From Scleromitrula shiraiana (Eukaryota; Ascomycota; Leotiomycetes; Helotiales; Sclerotiniaceae), in the NCBI GenBank assembly GCA_028455995.1, contig JABELC010000006.1:2170001-2234000 (forward strand): a DNA stretch of 64,000 nucleotides. The letters run 5' to 3'. Both the position numbers and the translations under genes were made by a program. Shown here piece after piece: positions 1 through 13,420 of the stretch. The notes below the pieces were generated by a model that was not told where the DNA came from, did not search any database, and saw only the letters and a list, made by a program, of their open reading frames with translations. Position 1 is the stretch's first letter. Every line of letters begins with the position of its first letter.

Positions 1-304
1 GGGAAGCAATTCTCATAAGCACATAGTACTCATACCCACAAGTATACATACTCCTCAACGTATCTATTATACATATACATACTCGAGTATAACATCACAA
101 TTAGCTTTTGCACCGAAGTCAACTAGAATACAAGATAAATCCACAATCAAAGCTCTCACCACTATCTCTATCCCTACTATACCCTAATCCCTATTACATA
201 TCTATCATTCTATTTTCATGTCCGTTGCTTTTTTGCCCCTTTCAAGAATAGGAAGGGAATTTATACCGAATGGGTAATGCTGTGAGGGGCGTGAGAGTTG
301 ATGT

Positions 305-320
305 GGGGGGGGGGGGGGGG
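305..320 (+). repeat. Poly-G run (16 G)
   Basis: An uninterrupted G run in otherwise AT-rich sequence. A matching 16-base C run lies at 45388-45403. Confidence 0.9.
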
Positions 321-1041
321 ATTTATATATGTATCTCTGCACGGAGGAACATATTGTAGGTAGTAGATCTGGATATAGATATAGCCATGCATGAACGAGC
401 TGTAGGTACTAGATATAGATTTAGATACAGAGTCCGATATAGAAGAAGCGGAAAAGTAGAAAAGGAGGATAAAGTATATTTAGAGCATTATCTCATATGA
501 TTTATATCTATAAAAATAAAAATAAAAATATAATTTGAGATATAGGTTTATTATATTTATTTTATTCTATCTAGATCAAATAGAGAAAAACCCCATTCCA
601 TTCCATCCCATTCCGTCCAGTCCCATTAGGAGAATGAAGATATCATAGGATAGGAATCATAGAATCTGAACATAGATACGCAGATGAATTGAGATTGATG
701 GTGTGGAGAAAGAGGAACAAGTTAAGTTAAATAAGCGGTGTGGTTGATATATCTCTCTATCTAATGACATATGTATATACCTACTCTAAGTATTCATTCA
801 TTCATACCTTGATCCATTCATTCACAATACAATACATATAAGAAAACCCATCGCCATTCTGTTATTTGCTTGTTTTTGTTTGGCTGGCATAGTATAGTAT
901 AGTATAGCAATGATAGTATAGCCTAGCATAGTATCAAATTCCCCCTCTATACCAACCAGCGCACCCATTCTATCCACCCATCCATCCATCCATTGAATCA
1001 TTCACTTAACTCCCACCACTGTAACTGAACTGTGAAGGAAT

Positions 1042-1043
<2 letters not shown>

Positions 1044-1072
<29 letters not shown>
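1044..1072. repeat. (CT)n microsatellite
   Basis: About 14 uninterrupted CT units, visible directly. Confidence 0.95.
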
Positions 1073-1075
<3 letters not shown>

Positions 1076-1642
1076 GTCCCTACTTACTTATACTTATACT
1101 TATATATATACCATAAATATCATGCAGTAAGAATTAATAACCAAATATACTTATTAGATTATCAATTAATGAATGAATGAATGAATCAAGTTGACATCTG
1201 TATAGGACCACGATGAAGTAAAGAAAACATCTAGCTACGATACGGTACGGTACGGTATATATAGCAAACAAAACCAAAACAACACCATACCTCCATGCAT
1301 CGAGATCATCACATCACATCACATTACATTCATTCATTGCATTAAGATAGCAATTTCGAATTCGAGACGGGAGGATAAATAGATAGATTAGGGATCTGAT
1401 AAAATCTCAAACTACCTACCGAGTAATAATAATAAGTACCGTACCCTTAAATAAAACATGAAGGAGGACTCTTACGTATTAGAATTGATTGATTAATCAA
1501 TCAATCAATCAATCAAGACGAATTATTATATAGAGAACTAATAACATTAAAGCGATCCCTTATAGCGTTTATGTATTCTATATGTCGATGGATGCATTTA
1601 TAAATAAGTGATTCATTTCCAAATATTAAATATCCCAAGATC

Positions 1643-1684
1643 TTCGACTTCGACTTCGACTTCGACTTCGACTTCAACTTCGAA
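1643..1684. repeat. (TTCGAC)n hexamer repeat
   Basis: Five perfect TTCGAC units followed by one TTCAAC variant and a partial unit. Confidence 0.9.
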
Positions 1685-2029
1685 ATTCGCATATTTATTA
1701 TTAATCTTATTGAATTGTTATTACGGTACCGGTATGTATGTACAGACAGGTACAGGTATGTATAATCCTACTAGTACTTGATCTGATGTAGATCTAGGAC
1801 CCTGAAAACGCAAACCGCAAATCGCAAATCGCAAAACGGAAATTGCAAATCGTAAATCGCAAATCGTAATGTTGGATATATTAATGCATGCATGCATGCA
1901 ATAGTAATAATAATAGTAATAAGTAATGTTCCTTTCAATGCCCTGCGCATCGATAAGATAGATAGATAGATAGATAGATAGATGCCGACCGGTACATGGC
2001 ATGCGCAATGCTATCGATAGATAGATACC

Positions 2030-2069
2030 ATATCATATCATATCATATCATATCATATCATATCATATC
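2030..2069. repeat. (TATCA)n pentamer repeat
   Basis: About eight consecutive pentamers, directly visible. Confidence 0.9.
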
Positions 2070-3475
2070 GATACGGTCGGATGATCGTGTTTGAGCTATG
2101 AATAGACATACATATATATACATATATATCAGAGCTAACTAACCAACCAACTAACTAAGATATTCATCCGTCTGACCTCAATCCCAATCCCAATCTCAAT
2201 CGCAATCGCAATCGCAATAGAACCCCGCTATCGATTGATCTGATCCGGATTGATTATTGACAGATTGTATTTTGCATGACATAGCATAGTTCATCCATCC
2301 ATCCATTCATCCATCCATTCATTCATTCATTCATTCATAGTGAACGCTATACATAAATAAATACCTGGCGTGATGTAAATTTGAAAAGTGCTATGCGGGT
2401 TATAGAGATGAAGTTAATGCCGCACTTACTTGCATTCTTTGCTTGCATTCTTTGCTTGATTGATCTCATTCACATTACATAATAGAAAGCGAGAGATTCT
2501 ATCTAGAATGAAAAGTGGAGGTTGCTTGATATATGGAGATATACTCACCAAATCAATCAATTAATCAATCAATCAATCAATTAATCAATCAATTAATTAA
2601 TCACCAGCCTCCTCAATCCTCTTCTATTAACCCCTATTTCCCTCTCTCCTCCTATCCCATCCCATCTTAACCACCATAACACATCACATCACATCTATCA
2701 CATCTATCCATCTCCTTAAAGCACTTCCAAAAACTCGAAAACTCCACCATCGATTTTGTGGAGAAATAGAAATCCGAATATTCGGTATCTTTGAATCCTT
2801 GTCATGATGGAAAATCATCTATCATACTATATCATACGCTACCATACTATATCATACTATAAAACAAAATACTATAAAACAAAATACTATACCAATAAAA
2901 ATAAATAAATAAATAAAAAAATAAAAAAAATACATATTATCAGCGGGTCCTCCAGATCGTCTGAAATCCACCAATATAAACAAACCCCTAAGATAGATGG
3001 ATGGATTATTCTCTCCTAGATCTAGGAATATAATAAACTGATGGTTCAGAAATTGATGTATAAAAGGGGATAAATAGATGGGTAACTTTCTTGCAAGACT
3101 ATTTGGTTTTTAAAAATGGATTTGTTCGCTGGGAGGGAGGGTATAAATAAATAAAAATAAATGTTGTTCTTGAAGTCATTATATTATATCATATCACATT
3201 ACATTGTTTAATGTGTGGTCGGTCGAGTGTTTGTTTATATAAATGTGGATGGAGTTGTTGATATGTTTGGATGTCAATAACATGGTGATGGTTTGGGGAA
3301 GAATGTAAATAAATGAATGAATGAATGAATGGGAAATGCTTATGTATGTATGTATGTATGTATATGTAGTTTTTTTCAGGGGGTTTTCTTAATACAGCAC
3401 AGTGGTTAACACTCTTATTCTATGGATGGCGGATATGAAGAGAAAGCAGGAGGAGAATAGGCCCTTGAGAAGGAG

Positions 3476-3507
<32 letters not shown>

Positions 3508-4186
3508 TAATGATGTTTTTGATATGATGCATAGGAAGTATGTACAATGTACGTGGCACAAAGAAGGAGTCGAGAAGTACATACATACTGTACTATATAC
3601 AGAAATGCAAAGTAACATTTTAGTTTCGAACCTCTTGGGATTCTTAAAGGCTGCATGCATGTAAGCCCTAGCCTAGACAAACCAAACTAAACTAACTGGT
3701 GATGGTGATGTACTTGAGTCTTGAGTCTTGAGTCTTGAAGATAGAGGATAGTCCCGAAGAGGGGAAAGAAGAAGTTTTTGACCGCTACTAGCCTCTTAAA
3801 ATCAAGGGATTCAGAAGAACGGATGAATGTTTCTTTCATTCGATTCTGTCAATCTGCACTGCATGAGTTGTGCGCATGGATTTGATGGCGGCTAGAGTGA
3901 AAGCTTGTGCTTTAGCTTGTGCTTTTCCCTGTTCTTGATCTTCTCTTCTTTTTTTGGATTGACTTGTTTGTTTGCTTGCTTGTGCATCAGTATAATGCAT
4001 AATGCATGATGGACTAAAAAGTGTAAAAGTCAATCGAGTCCAAGCAACATACTTGAAACAAACAACTTGGATTGATGAATGTGGATGGTTGGGTTGGGTG
4101 GGTGTGGGTGTGGGTGGGTTTGGGTGGGTGATATGAGAGGGTGAAAATGAGTGACACCGCATTATACTTTCAAGGTCCGTTCCTTT

Positions 4187-4226
4187 AAGGCTCAAGGCTC
4201 AAGGCTCAAGGCTCAAGGCTCAAGGC
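4187..4226. repeat. (AAGGCTC)n heptamer repeat
   Basis: Five to six copies of AAGGCTC. A two-copy duplication of about 30 bp containing AGAGTGAGTACTAGAGTACT follows at about 4256-4330. Confidence 0.9.
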
Positions 4227-4672
4227 ACATCACACGGGTACGGGACTATTTTAAAAATAAATTAGAGTGAGTACTAGAGTACTATAAAAATAAATTAGAG
4301 TGAGTACTAGAGTACTAGAGTACTAGAGTAGGACTATACTGATTGGTGTTTGATGGTGTTGATGATGTTGATTTTTTTTTTTTCGTTTACATATCCGCTT
4401 TTACTTTAATCTTTACGCGTTGATTGGTTGAATTTGGAGATTCTTTATTGATATCTAAACAAAAACAAGTTAGAGAAGGAACGTACGAGCTGGGAAGGAA
4501 AAAAAGAAAAGAAGAAAAGGGCTATTCAATTTGACCCAATGGTTTTGATCTGAATCTATGATGCATAGAAGGATAGAAGGATAAGTAAGGATCAATCGTT
4601 CAATCAATTGATGGATAAGTTTATCCCATCTCGAAACTGTCAAAGGATCTTGAAACATTTGGGTTACTACTG

Positions 4673-4765
4673 TACTCTGTACTCTGTACTCTGTACTCTG
4701 TACTGGTTCTCTTTAACTCCTTTTTCTTATACTATCTGTATCTGTATCTGTATCTGTATCTGTAT
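4673..4765. repeat. (TACTCTG)n and (TATCTG)n repeats
   Basis: Heptamers run from 4673 to 4704 and hexamers from about 4733 to 4765. Both lie inside a spurious 78-codon open frame. Confidence 0.9.
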
Positions 4766-4981
4766 ACTTCCCCCCGAGGTCAACTACCATGTAAGAGCTT
4801 ATTACATAAATATGTACAAAGTAGAATTCGAGAGAAATACCTAGTTGTACCAATTAATAAATTGAATGGAAACGAATCAACTCAAACTTCTTCAATTTGT
4901 ACTCAATTGTTTTGTTTACCTATCGATTGATCATGATAGATAAATATTTACATTCTAACTCTTATTGGTAATAATTTTGTC

Positions 4982-5047
4982 TCAGTCGCGTTCAAGGATT
5001 TTAACTAAGCGAAAAACGGGTGAAAAACGGGTAAAGAACGCGACTGA
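4982..5047. repeat. Inverted repeat with 12-bp perfect arms
   Basis: TCAGTCGCGTTC at 4982-4993 is the exact reverse complement of GAACGCGACTGA at 5036-5047, with a 42-nt loop between. The loop carries a short direct repeat (GAAAAACGGGT twice, approximately). The GC-rich arms stand out from the AT-rich flanks. It could be a structured RNA, a MITE remnant or a cruciform site; nothing here decides. Confidence 0.85.
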
Positions 5048-6397
5048 ACTGTAAACAAATAATCAACAATTTACAATTTACAATTTGATCATCCATCCAA
5101 TCCATTTTTCGCTCTTTCCCTCATCTTCCGCCCCCATTTTGAACCTCTGTCGCATAATTCCTAAAAAAAATAAAAATAAAAAATCTACATCTTTACAAAC
5201 CGCATCCCATCCATTCTATCCTATCCCATCCTATCCTAACCCATCCTAACCAAACCAATCCTAACCAAACCAACGCACATATTACTCTTTCAATAATAAT
5301 ATCTATCATCCAAAAAAAATTAAAATAATAAGATTTTCACTCAATTTCATTCCATTTTCAAATTTCATCAAATATTATAATTGCCAATAAAGAAGGACGA
5401 AAAAGAAGAAAAAGATTTAAAGATTTGGAAATTGAGGGGTGTTGAGAATCTTTGACTCTCTTTTCGCAAGTACCATTACAATTATTAAATTCCACAGGGT
5501 AGGGGGGGAAAAATAGAAGGGAAAACTGCGACAATTTGCGACTGGCTGCTGGTTACTGCCTACCATTTTTGATCCAAGAATTATTACTTTCCACACAAAC
5601 TTCCTCAAATACCAGTACCAGTCATCAGTATTTTTGATCAAAAGTATCATTATTGAAGGAAAGAAGGAAAGAAAGAATGACGTGAATTTCCTTTGCAATA
5701 AATTTCATATACATTTCATCAAATCGCACTTACTAAAGTAGCATCGTCGCATTCGATAAATCCTCATCTATCGTCTCATCTACAACATTCGAGAAACGAA
5801 ACTTTATCCGACTCTACTTATCTCACATCTTTCGATTCAACGAACCGTAACTTCCTCAAGAGGTCTCATATAATACATACGCTCTTTACTCTTTCTCATC
5901 TCTCCAGAATTTCACGGGAAAAGAAAGACATATATACTTTCTATCGCCTTCTTTTGCGACTCATTCCTCAACCCAGAAATCTTATCAACATCATCACCAC
6001 CAAACGATACCTACATTCCGATTGATTCGATAAACCACCGATTTTGGACAAACACTTGTTGATTATTCCTCCTCTCTCAAGTTATTAGTCTATTCAAATA
6101 CATCCAGCGTTAAAAGAACCAAATAATTTATATTCACTGGTTCATTTTCATCTCATCAATCTTCCATTTTACACGACCAAATTGAACTGCGACAAAGTAC
6201 GCGACAAGATCTTTCGATAGAACAAGAAGAGTAATTCCAACATCTTCTGCAATAATTATCACATTATCTCTTGATGTCGAAAGTCAGATAATTTCTGGAT
6301 TCCGATACAAATACAAAGGAAAAGAGAGACATTCACTCAAAGTTGTATTTCATTTAATTCAACCGCCACATTCCAACCAACAATAATATTCGGAACC

Positions 6398-9300
6398 ATG
6401 TCGTACTCTAATGGCGGAGGCACTCTGACTATGCCATCTCCCACACATGTACACCACGTTGACGTTACTTCTGCTGTAAGATCTCTTAGACGTTCTCTAT
6501 CGCGTTCTCCATCAAAATTTCGACTCGTTACAAAATCACCAAGCTCATCACCAAAGTCTCCTCTATCGCCATCTCCATTATCGCCATCTAAGCGCGCATC
6601 ATCATATCCTGCCATATTTGCAGGTACCAACACACCACATACACCATCACCTCTTGCTGTACCGTTTCCTCCAAGCGCAAAGTTAGCACTTCGATCTTCG
6701 ACACGCGCGAAAACCGCACCTCCTCGACAGACAGCTCGTTTACGAACATCACCAAGAAGTCCCATGAAGCGAGCATTAAATCAAACGGTCGATTCCGGTA
6801 ACGCGACTCCGACACCAATCGGTATTGTGGGTGGACAAGAGAATCTTGAAAGTAGTCCTGCAGAACGCGCGGAGCGCAAAAGTCTCGAGAAACTTCCCAG
6901 GATGCAGCTCAATCTGGATGCCAATGCACCTGTCAATCAGGCCTTATCGCGATTAGGTGGCGATGGTGCCAACGATAACCATAATTCTTCATCCACTTCG
7001 AGTCCTCTGAAACGCAGTGACACAATTATGAACCTGGATCAAGCAAGCCTTGGTAGCCCTGTCGCAAAACGTCGGAGTTTACATGGTTCTGCCAATTTTG
7101 GTCACGATTTTAACGTCTTTGACCCGTCACCCGCTTCTACGTCACATTTTGATATCCACAGTGACTCGAATCATGAATACGAACTATCCGCAACAGTCGT
7201 TAGCTCAGATAACACATCTTCCCCATTTACCTCTACACCTAGACGATCCTCCTCCTTGCGCAAATCGACATTACTTCAAAGAAATGGCGAAAAAACTTCG
7301 TGGGGCCGAAGACACGCGGCTCAACTCCTGGCAGCACAGCAAGCTGCACAACAACAAGCTCTTGCCGGCCAGGAGATTGTTAGCCCAAGCAAGCAAAAGA
7401 ATCGCCCTAGGTTATCTCTAGACCAATTCTTGCCACCCATGAATCGTGATAGTCCGTTTAGTTCACAAGGTAGTCTTCCGAATGCATCGATGCACATGGT
7501 CCCGCAACCACAATTACAACCAGCACCAACACACCAACCTCACCCACTCTCACGAACCATGACGACCTCATCTTCAAATTCTAGCATTGTCGATGAATCT
7601 CCTACTCACATTCCTGTCAACTTTGGCGACAATCACAAGCCGAAGATTGATTTCTCCAAGTCTCTCCCAGCTGGGGCTTTAAGACCTTTCAATTTGGATG
7701 CTCCAGATGACTTTTCAACACCTAAAAACTTCAAAGCAGTCAAGCCTTTACCAGCTGCTTTCATGTCGACAGGTCTGATATCGAAAGTCAACCGAAGACC
7801 AGAAGAAGTTCAAATGCTACGTGGAAATAGTAAGGGCAATGTACCTGACACACCGTGTAAAAAGCAAAATAACATATTTGGCACTTATCCAGCCGCTGTT
7901 CCGACTAGCGCCATAGCAAAGGCTAGACAAATTCGACATTCTTTCGGCACCCCATCGACACCCTTTAACCCACACGGAAATCCATCCATGGGGACATTTG
8001 GTAAAGGAAATGGAGTTTTTGGAAGTGGTTTCGGTCAACGAATTCTACATAGGCGGAGTAGCTTTCTTAGTATCGATGGAGACGAAAGCGAATCACCGGA
8101 CTCAAAGAATGACAGTCAAAACAGCGACTTCGAATTGCCACCCACCCCAACAAAACAGGTCCCTAGTTTCGCTCATTTCCAAAATGGAAGTCCTACGAGC
8201 CATAGATCAATTCCACCTTCGGTGTCTGCAGTTGGGTATAGTTTAGGAAAGTTACCAAGATCAAGCAGTAAGTTGAACCTTTCTACGAGTCCTTGTGAAC
8301 AGGAAGCGGAAGACAGTGATACGTCAATGGAGATGAGCGATTCTCCTACTCCTGCGGTTACCGCCGATTTTTCTCTCAGCAATTCTATTTCTGTACCGTC
8401 TTTTTCTAAATCTCGAGCAATGCGGGGCCATAATATGCAGTCTCCTTCCCCTTTAATGGCTAGATCTCTTACTGCTTCTTTCTTGAGTCCTTCTCGAAAA
8501 CCGGGCTTTGCTAAAATTAGTCACGTGGCTCCAGCCAGTCCATTGGAGCGTGTAGATTTCATCGAGAGGTTGGCACCATGTACACCTCAAGACAGCATGT
8601 TACCACCTGATCCTAGTGGTCTTTCTATCTCAAATCATCGAGATGGCCAAGGGTTTCAACTAGGTTCTAACAGTGCTTCCGTACCACCCCCAGCTACGCC
8701 AACAACTGGACGAGATTATTTTGGTCAAACCAGCACTACCCCAGTTGGTAGTTTTCCACCACGAGATGTCGACGAATCCCTTGTGTCTAGGTTTGAGAAG
8801 GTAGAGATGATTGGAACTGGTGAATTTTCTCAGGTATATCGAGTTACGCAAACGGCAGAAAAAGCATCATCGTTTTTCTTCGGCTCGACAGACTCTCCAA
8901 TGACGGGAAGAACACCACCAACGCCTATGCCACCTCGCATCTTTGCAGTAAAGAAAGCTCGACAACCTTACCAAGGTCTCAAGGATCGAACTAGAAAGCT
9001 TCAGGAAGTCAACGTCATTAGAGCCCTTGGTCAAGCTGATAACATCGTACACTTTGTCGACTTTTGGGAAGAGAAGAATTACTTGTACATTCAAACCGAA
9101 TTCTGCGAAGAAGGCAGTCTCGATATTTTCTTATACCAGGTTGGTAGAAAAGGAAGAGTAGACGATTTCAGAATCTGGAAGATTCTTCTAGAGATTGGAC
9201 AGGTGGGTTATTTACTTTGAAGGTTTTCTTACATCACTAATATTTGAGTAGGGTCTCAAACACATCCACGATTCCGGTTTCCTCCATCTCGATATAAAAC

Positions 9301-10004
9301 CTGCTAACATCATGATTACCTTTGAAGGTGTCTTGAAGATAGGAGATTTTGGTATGGCAACTGCTTGGCCTGCTTCGGATGCGATTGAAGGAGAAGGAGA
9401 TCGTGAATACATAGGACCTGAAATTCTCCTAGGACAATACGATAAGCCAGCAGATGTTTTTGCTCTTGGTATGGTCATTTTCGAAATCGCTACGAACGTA
9501 TATCTACCCGAGAACGGGGTATCTTGGCAGCGTTTGAGATCTGGAGATATGAGTGAAGCCCCAAGCTTGACTTGGAGCGAAGCCAGCAGCATGTTACGGG
9601 ATGCTAACGGTATACCAATTGTTGCCAGCGATGATTCCATGACTAGCGATGATGAGTTTGATGCCGATTTTGGCTCACCAATTGCTGCTAGCCGAAAACG
9701 ATTTACCTCATCTAGCAAATCTTTTGCTCACGATCCAAGTAACTTATTTGGTTCAAGACGAGGTGAACTTGAACAAGCACCATTATTTATGAGAGATCCA
9801 GATCATGAATACACTTTGGACAATCTAGTTAGGTGGATGATTTCACCGCGCCCACAAGATCGTCCAACCATTCATCAAGTTCTCGAATCGTATGGTCTTC
9901 GCTGGGTTAGTGATAGACGTCGTGCTGGAGCTACGGTCTTTGAAGGGAATTGGGGGCCTGCTGATGAAGTCTTGGCCGATGATGCTGAGATGATGGATGT
10001 TTGA
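6398..10004 (+). CDS. wee1: Wee1-like cell-cycle protein kinase
   Basis: Protein kinase of the Wee1 family, which phosphorylates the inhibitory tyrosine of the mitotic CDK (Cdc2/Cdk1) and delays entry into mitosis in the nucleus. Exons 6398-9202 and 9252-10004 are joined across a 49-bp intron (GTGGGT...GAGTAG, branch-like CACTAAT) and encode 1,185 residues. The first ~790 residues are Ser/Pro/Thr-rich and probably disordered, with many SP/TP sites, as in fungal Wee1. The kinase domain starts near residue 797. It has a glycine loop (GTGEFSQV), an ATP lysine in FAVKK (K852) after a ~30-residue insert, the catalytic loop HLDIKPAN (D949, K951, N954) and DFG (D967). The family-typical EGDREYIGPE lies at 984-992 (from G984). 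A Ser-rich insert interrupts the C-lobe. The start is the first ATG of the long open frame. The intron falls inside the kinase domain, just before the catalytic loop. Confidence 0.93.
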
Positions 10005-12265
10005 ATCTTTTTAGGATTTTTGCTCCGATGATCGCTGTTAACAATATCGCCAATACTCGCTCGATCCTGGATAGGACTGAGGAGATTTGGATGGACACCG
10101 ATTTGATTTGAATTGCGGTGTTTTCAGGCGTTGACAGGATAACTCAACAACTTGCCAGCGACTTCTACTTTATGATCTTCTACCTATACGACTCTCATGA
10201 TACGATTTCCCTTCTCCGTCCTAACGACCTTTACGCTTCCTGTATATATTTTATTTATTTTCGACAAAAATCAGTCGACATTTTACGCATTCATGAGAAT
10301 CACAGTATTCAATCACACAACATCATAAAACACACAAAACTAAAAGGGGAAAAAGAAGATAAAAGAGAGAAATAGAAGAGATAATACCAGGTGGAATCAT
10401 TGATCAAGTTATTGGAACGAATTATCATGTCAAAGTTTATTATGAAAGAAAGAGAAAAAGAGATAGCGACTTTTTTTTTCTACTTGTTTGTGTTTTTATT
10501 CTCCCTCTGCGTGGAATGGGATTGATTTTTATTTATTGAATTTTTTCTTTTCTATTTTACTAGTACTACGATGAGATAAATAGTATCTTTGATTGCTTAT
10601 TATAAGCTTAACCAGATTTTTTGGAAGCTTTGTATTAGCTATGTTTTGTTCTTTTTTTTGTTTTCTAACTGGCCTTTTATTTAGCATGTTTTCGGTCCAT
10701 TGATGATATGATGAATGGATTGATTATGAATGGGGAAGGTTATTTAGATTTTTTCTAACTTTTTTTTATCTTACTTTACAAATTTTTGCTTTTGCACTGG
10801 CTTGGGCCTTGGCTTTGGCTTTGGCTTTGGCTTTGGCTTTCATATGGATGGATGGATTCTGGGGATTGGGGTGAATGGGGTGGGTAGGGTATGGGGGATG
10901 GGTAAGGGAATGGATGGATGGATGGATGGATGGATGGTATGATTTTCTTTTGTTTTCTTGAGTGGGTGTGAAAGTGGAGAGGAGAGAATTGGTATGAGGA
11001 TGAGAATGGGAGTTGATGTATTAGTGAGAGTAGGAGTCGGTCAGAAAGTCGAAGTAGAAGTTGGTGTATGAATGGGAAGAGATAAATGAGAGAGTGTGGT
11101 GGATATGGATGTGGATGTGGGTGTGAGTGTGGGTATGGTATTGTAGATAAATATAGAGAAAGAAAGAAGAAATGAAAGATATGAAATGATAATGATTACT
11201 TTGAATGAAATAAATCAAATAAATAGATAAATAAACATGCTCCCTCTTCTCTTCAACGTCTCATATAAGATACAAGAATCTCTCTCCTTTTTGTTCTACT
11301 TCATACTAATATAATATAACTTATGAACTGGCCCTGGCTCCCTGGCTCCCGCCAAGAAAGGACGCACGGACCAGCTTTTTCAGCTTCAACCTCATCCATT
11401 CAAATTACAAAGCTGGATGGAGTAAACATGAAACGTTCGTGTTGATATTAATATAGGAGATATCATTCGATGTAAGAAATGCATTGGTTAGAATGGATTT
11501 TGCCACTTTGATATTAGAAGGGAGCTCCTTTCATGTTTCGTTTTATATTATGGGTTATGGATGAACCTTTGATGATTGGTGGGTGGGTGGGTGAAGGAAG
11601 ATGAGAGCCGCTCGAGATTTATTTGATCGTGAGTGATCAATGTGAGTGAGTGAGTGTGTGGATGATGGGAAAGGGGGAAAGGAGAAGAGAGGGAACGAAC
11701 GAAGGAATGAAGGAATGAATGCATGCATGCATGAATGGATGAATGAATGATTCGAACACGAGATTGGACAGTCATTTAGTGATGATTAACTTCCGTTTGA
11801 TCTGCAACTACAAGGCTCAGAGCCTCACTCATCAGTATACCTATGGAGTAATTCCACTTTTATTATACTCGTACCACTATTTCGACCCCATTCACCATAT
11901 TTTTAGCAGGTTACTCTTATTATTATTGTTATTATTGTTACTATTGTTACTATTGCTCATAATCTTTATTGTTCCCGTAGCACAAAAGGGATAAATCCGT
12001 CGTTCTTTATTCGTTTCTTTCTTTCTTTCAACATCAAGAACAATACCGTTGTTAACATTCTTTGTTACATTAAATTCGAGAACAATCATTTCGAGAAATA
12101 CAAATATAGAGACGAGAGCGATCTAGATTATTTATTGGGATCTTTGACATACATACACGCTTTAACATCTACACTACATACATACACATACAAGCACATT
12201 TGAATTATCTTTCCAATATCGATCTACACATAAAGATCAACCAACAAATAAATACAATCCTCAAT
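10005..12265. other. Intergenic: 3' region of the kinase gene and AT-rich repeats
   Basis: No supported gene. The sequence holds T-rich stretches, GGCTTT repeats (about 10810-10840), GGAT tetramers (about 10913-10938), TATT/GTT trinucleotide-like tracts (about 11920-11960) and the likely promoter and leader of the secreted-protein gene downstream. Confidence 0.6.
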
Positions 12266-12946
12266 ATGATCTTCCCAACCATCCTCTTCACCCTCCTAAC
12301 CCTCACCACCGCCACCCCTCTCCCCACCCCCTCTCCCACAACATTCACACTCTCCACCCGCTCCACCAACGAATCCGGCCAAGCCGCCTCCCAAATCCTC
12401 GCCATCGTCCCCAACTCCTCCACCTGCGCCGGCGCCCCCGTCCCCTCAGAATGCGCCACCTACGACGAAGCCGCCCCCCACCTCATCGCCGCCATGAGCA
12501 AGTACCAGATCTTCAGCTACGCCGAAATCGGCGCCCTGATCTCCCTCATCGGGTTCGAATCCGGCGATTTCAAATACAACCGCAATCACTTCCCCGGGCG
12601 GCCGGGCCAGGGCACCCGCAATATGCAGATGGTTGCTTTTAACGTGCAGTATGCGCGTTCGATAACGGAGCTCGTCTCCCCGCTGCAGCGGATCCTGGGT
12701 GCGTCGGACGCGGGCGATTTGGCTCCCGATGCGGCGAATGCGGTGTTGGCGCTGGTGGACACGGATCTGTATGAGTGGGGTAGCGTGGCGTGGTTTTATA
12801 GTACGCAGTGTGATGATTCTGTTAAGAGGAGCTTGAGGACGGGTAGCGATGATGGCTGGATGGCTTATATGGGGTGTGTTGGGGTTACTAGTACGTCTGA
12901 GAGGGAGGCTTATTGGAAGAGGGCGAAGACGGTTTTTAAACTTTAG
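12266..12946 (+). CDS. Small secreted protein with four cysteines, family not named
   Basis: A single-exon frame of 226 codons from the ATG at 12266. That start is preferred over an in-frame ATG at 12200 because it places a clean signal peptide (MIFPTILFTLLTLTTA, then a Pro/Thr-rich segment) at the N-terminus. The mature part has four cysteines (SSTCAG, SECATY, TQCDD, MGCVG), consistent with two disulfides in an extracellular protein. The core contains YAEIGALISLIGFESGDF and FPGRPGQGTRNMQM, then a Trp-rich end. I recall similar secreted proteins being widespread in filamentous ascomycetes, sometimes labelled lysozyme-like, but I cannot assign an activity. GC content and codon use are visibly richer than in the flanking AT-rich DNA. 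Confidence 0.85.
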   Translation: MIFPTILFTLLTLTTATPLPTPSPTTFTLSTRSTNESGQAASQILAIVPNSSTCAGAPVPSECATYDEAAPHLIAAMSKYQIFSYAEIGALISLIGFESGDFKYNRNHFPGRPGQGTRNMQMVAFNVQYARSITELVSPLQRILGASDAGDLAPDAANAVLALVDTDLYEWGSVAWFYSTQCDDSVKRSLRTGSDDGWMAYMGCVGVTSTSEREAYWKRAKTVFKL

Positions 12947-13300
12947 ATGGGTTTTGATTTTTCTTCTTCTTTTTCTTCTTCTCTTTGCTGGCGAGGAGGA
13001 GATGGTTATTTGATTTTATTCATATTTTTCCCTTTACTTTTTCTTTTACTTTTTCCCTTTACTTTCCCTTTTACTTTTCCCTTTTCCCTTTTCTTTTTCT
13101 CTTTCTTTCCTAGATACTATTACTTTTTAAATAGATATGAATATGAATATGAATATGGATACAATAAAATAAAATAGAATAGAATAGAATACCCAGCCAA
13201 ACTTTACGAATCTTGGAATTTCGTTCAAGTTGGTTGGTTATATACTATATACTACATACTACATGCATACATACATCTCCCCCTTGATATAATATGATAT

Positions 13301-13410
13301 AATACAATACAATACAATACAATACAATACAATACAATACAATACAATACAATACAATACAATACAATACAATACAATACAATACAATACAATACAATAT
13401 AATACAATAC
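13301..13410. repeat. (AATAC)n array, about 22 copies
   Basis: Near-perfect pentamer repeat over 110 bp, with a single AATAT variant near the end. Confidence 0.97.
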
Positions 13411-13420
13411 AGCATATCCA

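Larger units (their letters stand above)
1..6397. other. Gene-free, microsatellite-rich region and Wee1 5' leader
   Basis: No convincing coding region was found on either strand. The open frames are short and most overlap simple repeats. The stretch is AT-rich and packed with tandem repeats: a 16-base G run (305-320), CT dinucleotides (1044-1072), AATC tetramers around 1485-1516 and 2551-2600, TTCGAC hexamers (1643-1684), TATCA pentamers (about 2030-2069), AAGT tetramers (3477-3506), AAGGCTC heptamers (4187-4226), TACTCTG heptamers (4673-4704) and TATCTG hexamers (4733-4765). A 12-bp inverted repeat sits at 4982-5047. From about 5700 the + strand becomes pyrimidine-rich with scattered CAAC and CATC tracts, as expected for the promoter and long 5' UTR of the kinase gene that starts at 6398. 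Confidence 0.7.

Noticed and set aside
3836..4195. 119-codon minus-strand frame with Pro/Thr/His-rich sequence
   Set aside because: It overlaps GGGTG repeats and has no conserved motif.
12205..12642. Open frames antisense to or overlapping the small secreted protein
   Set aside because: They are shadows of a GC-rich gene whose own frame has a signal peptide and paired cysteines.
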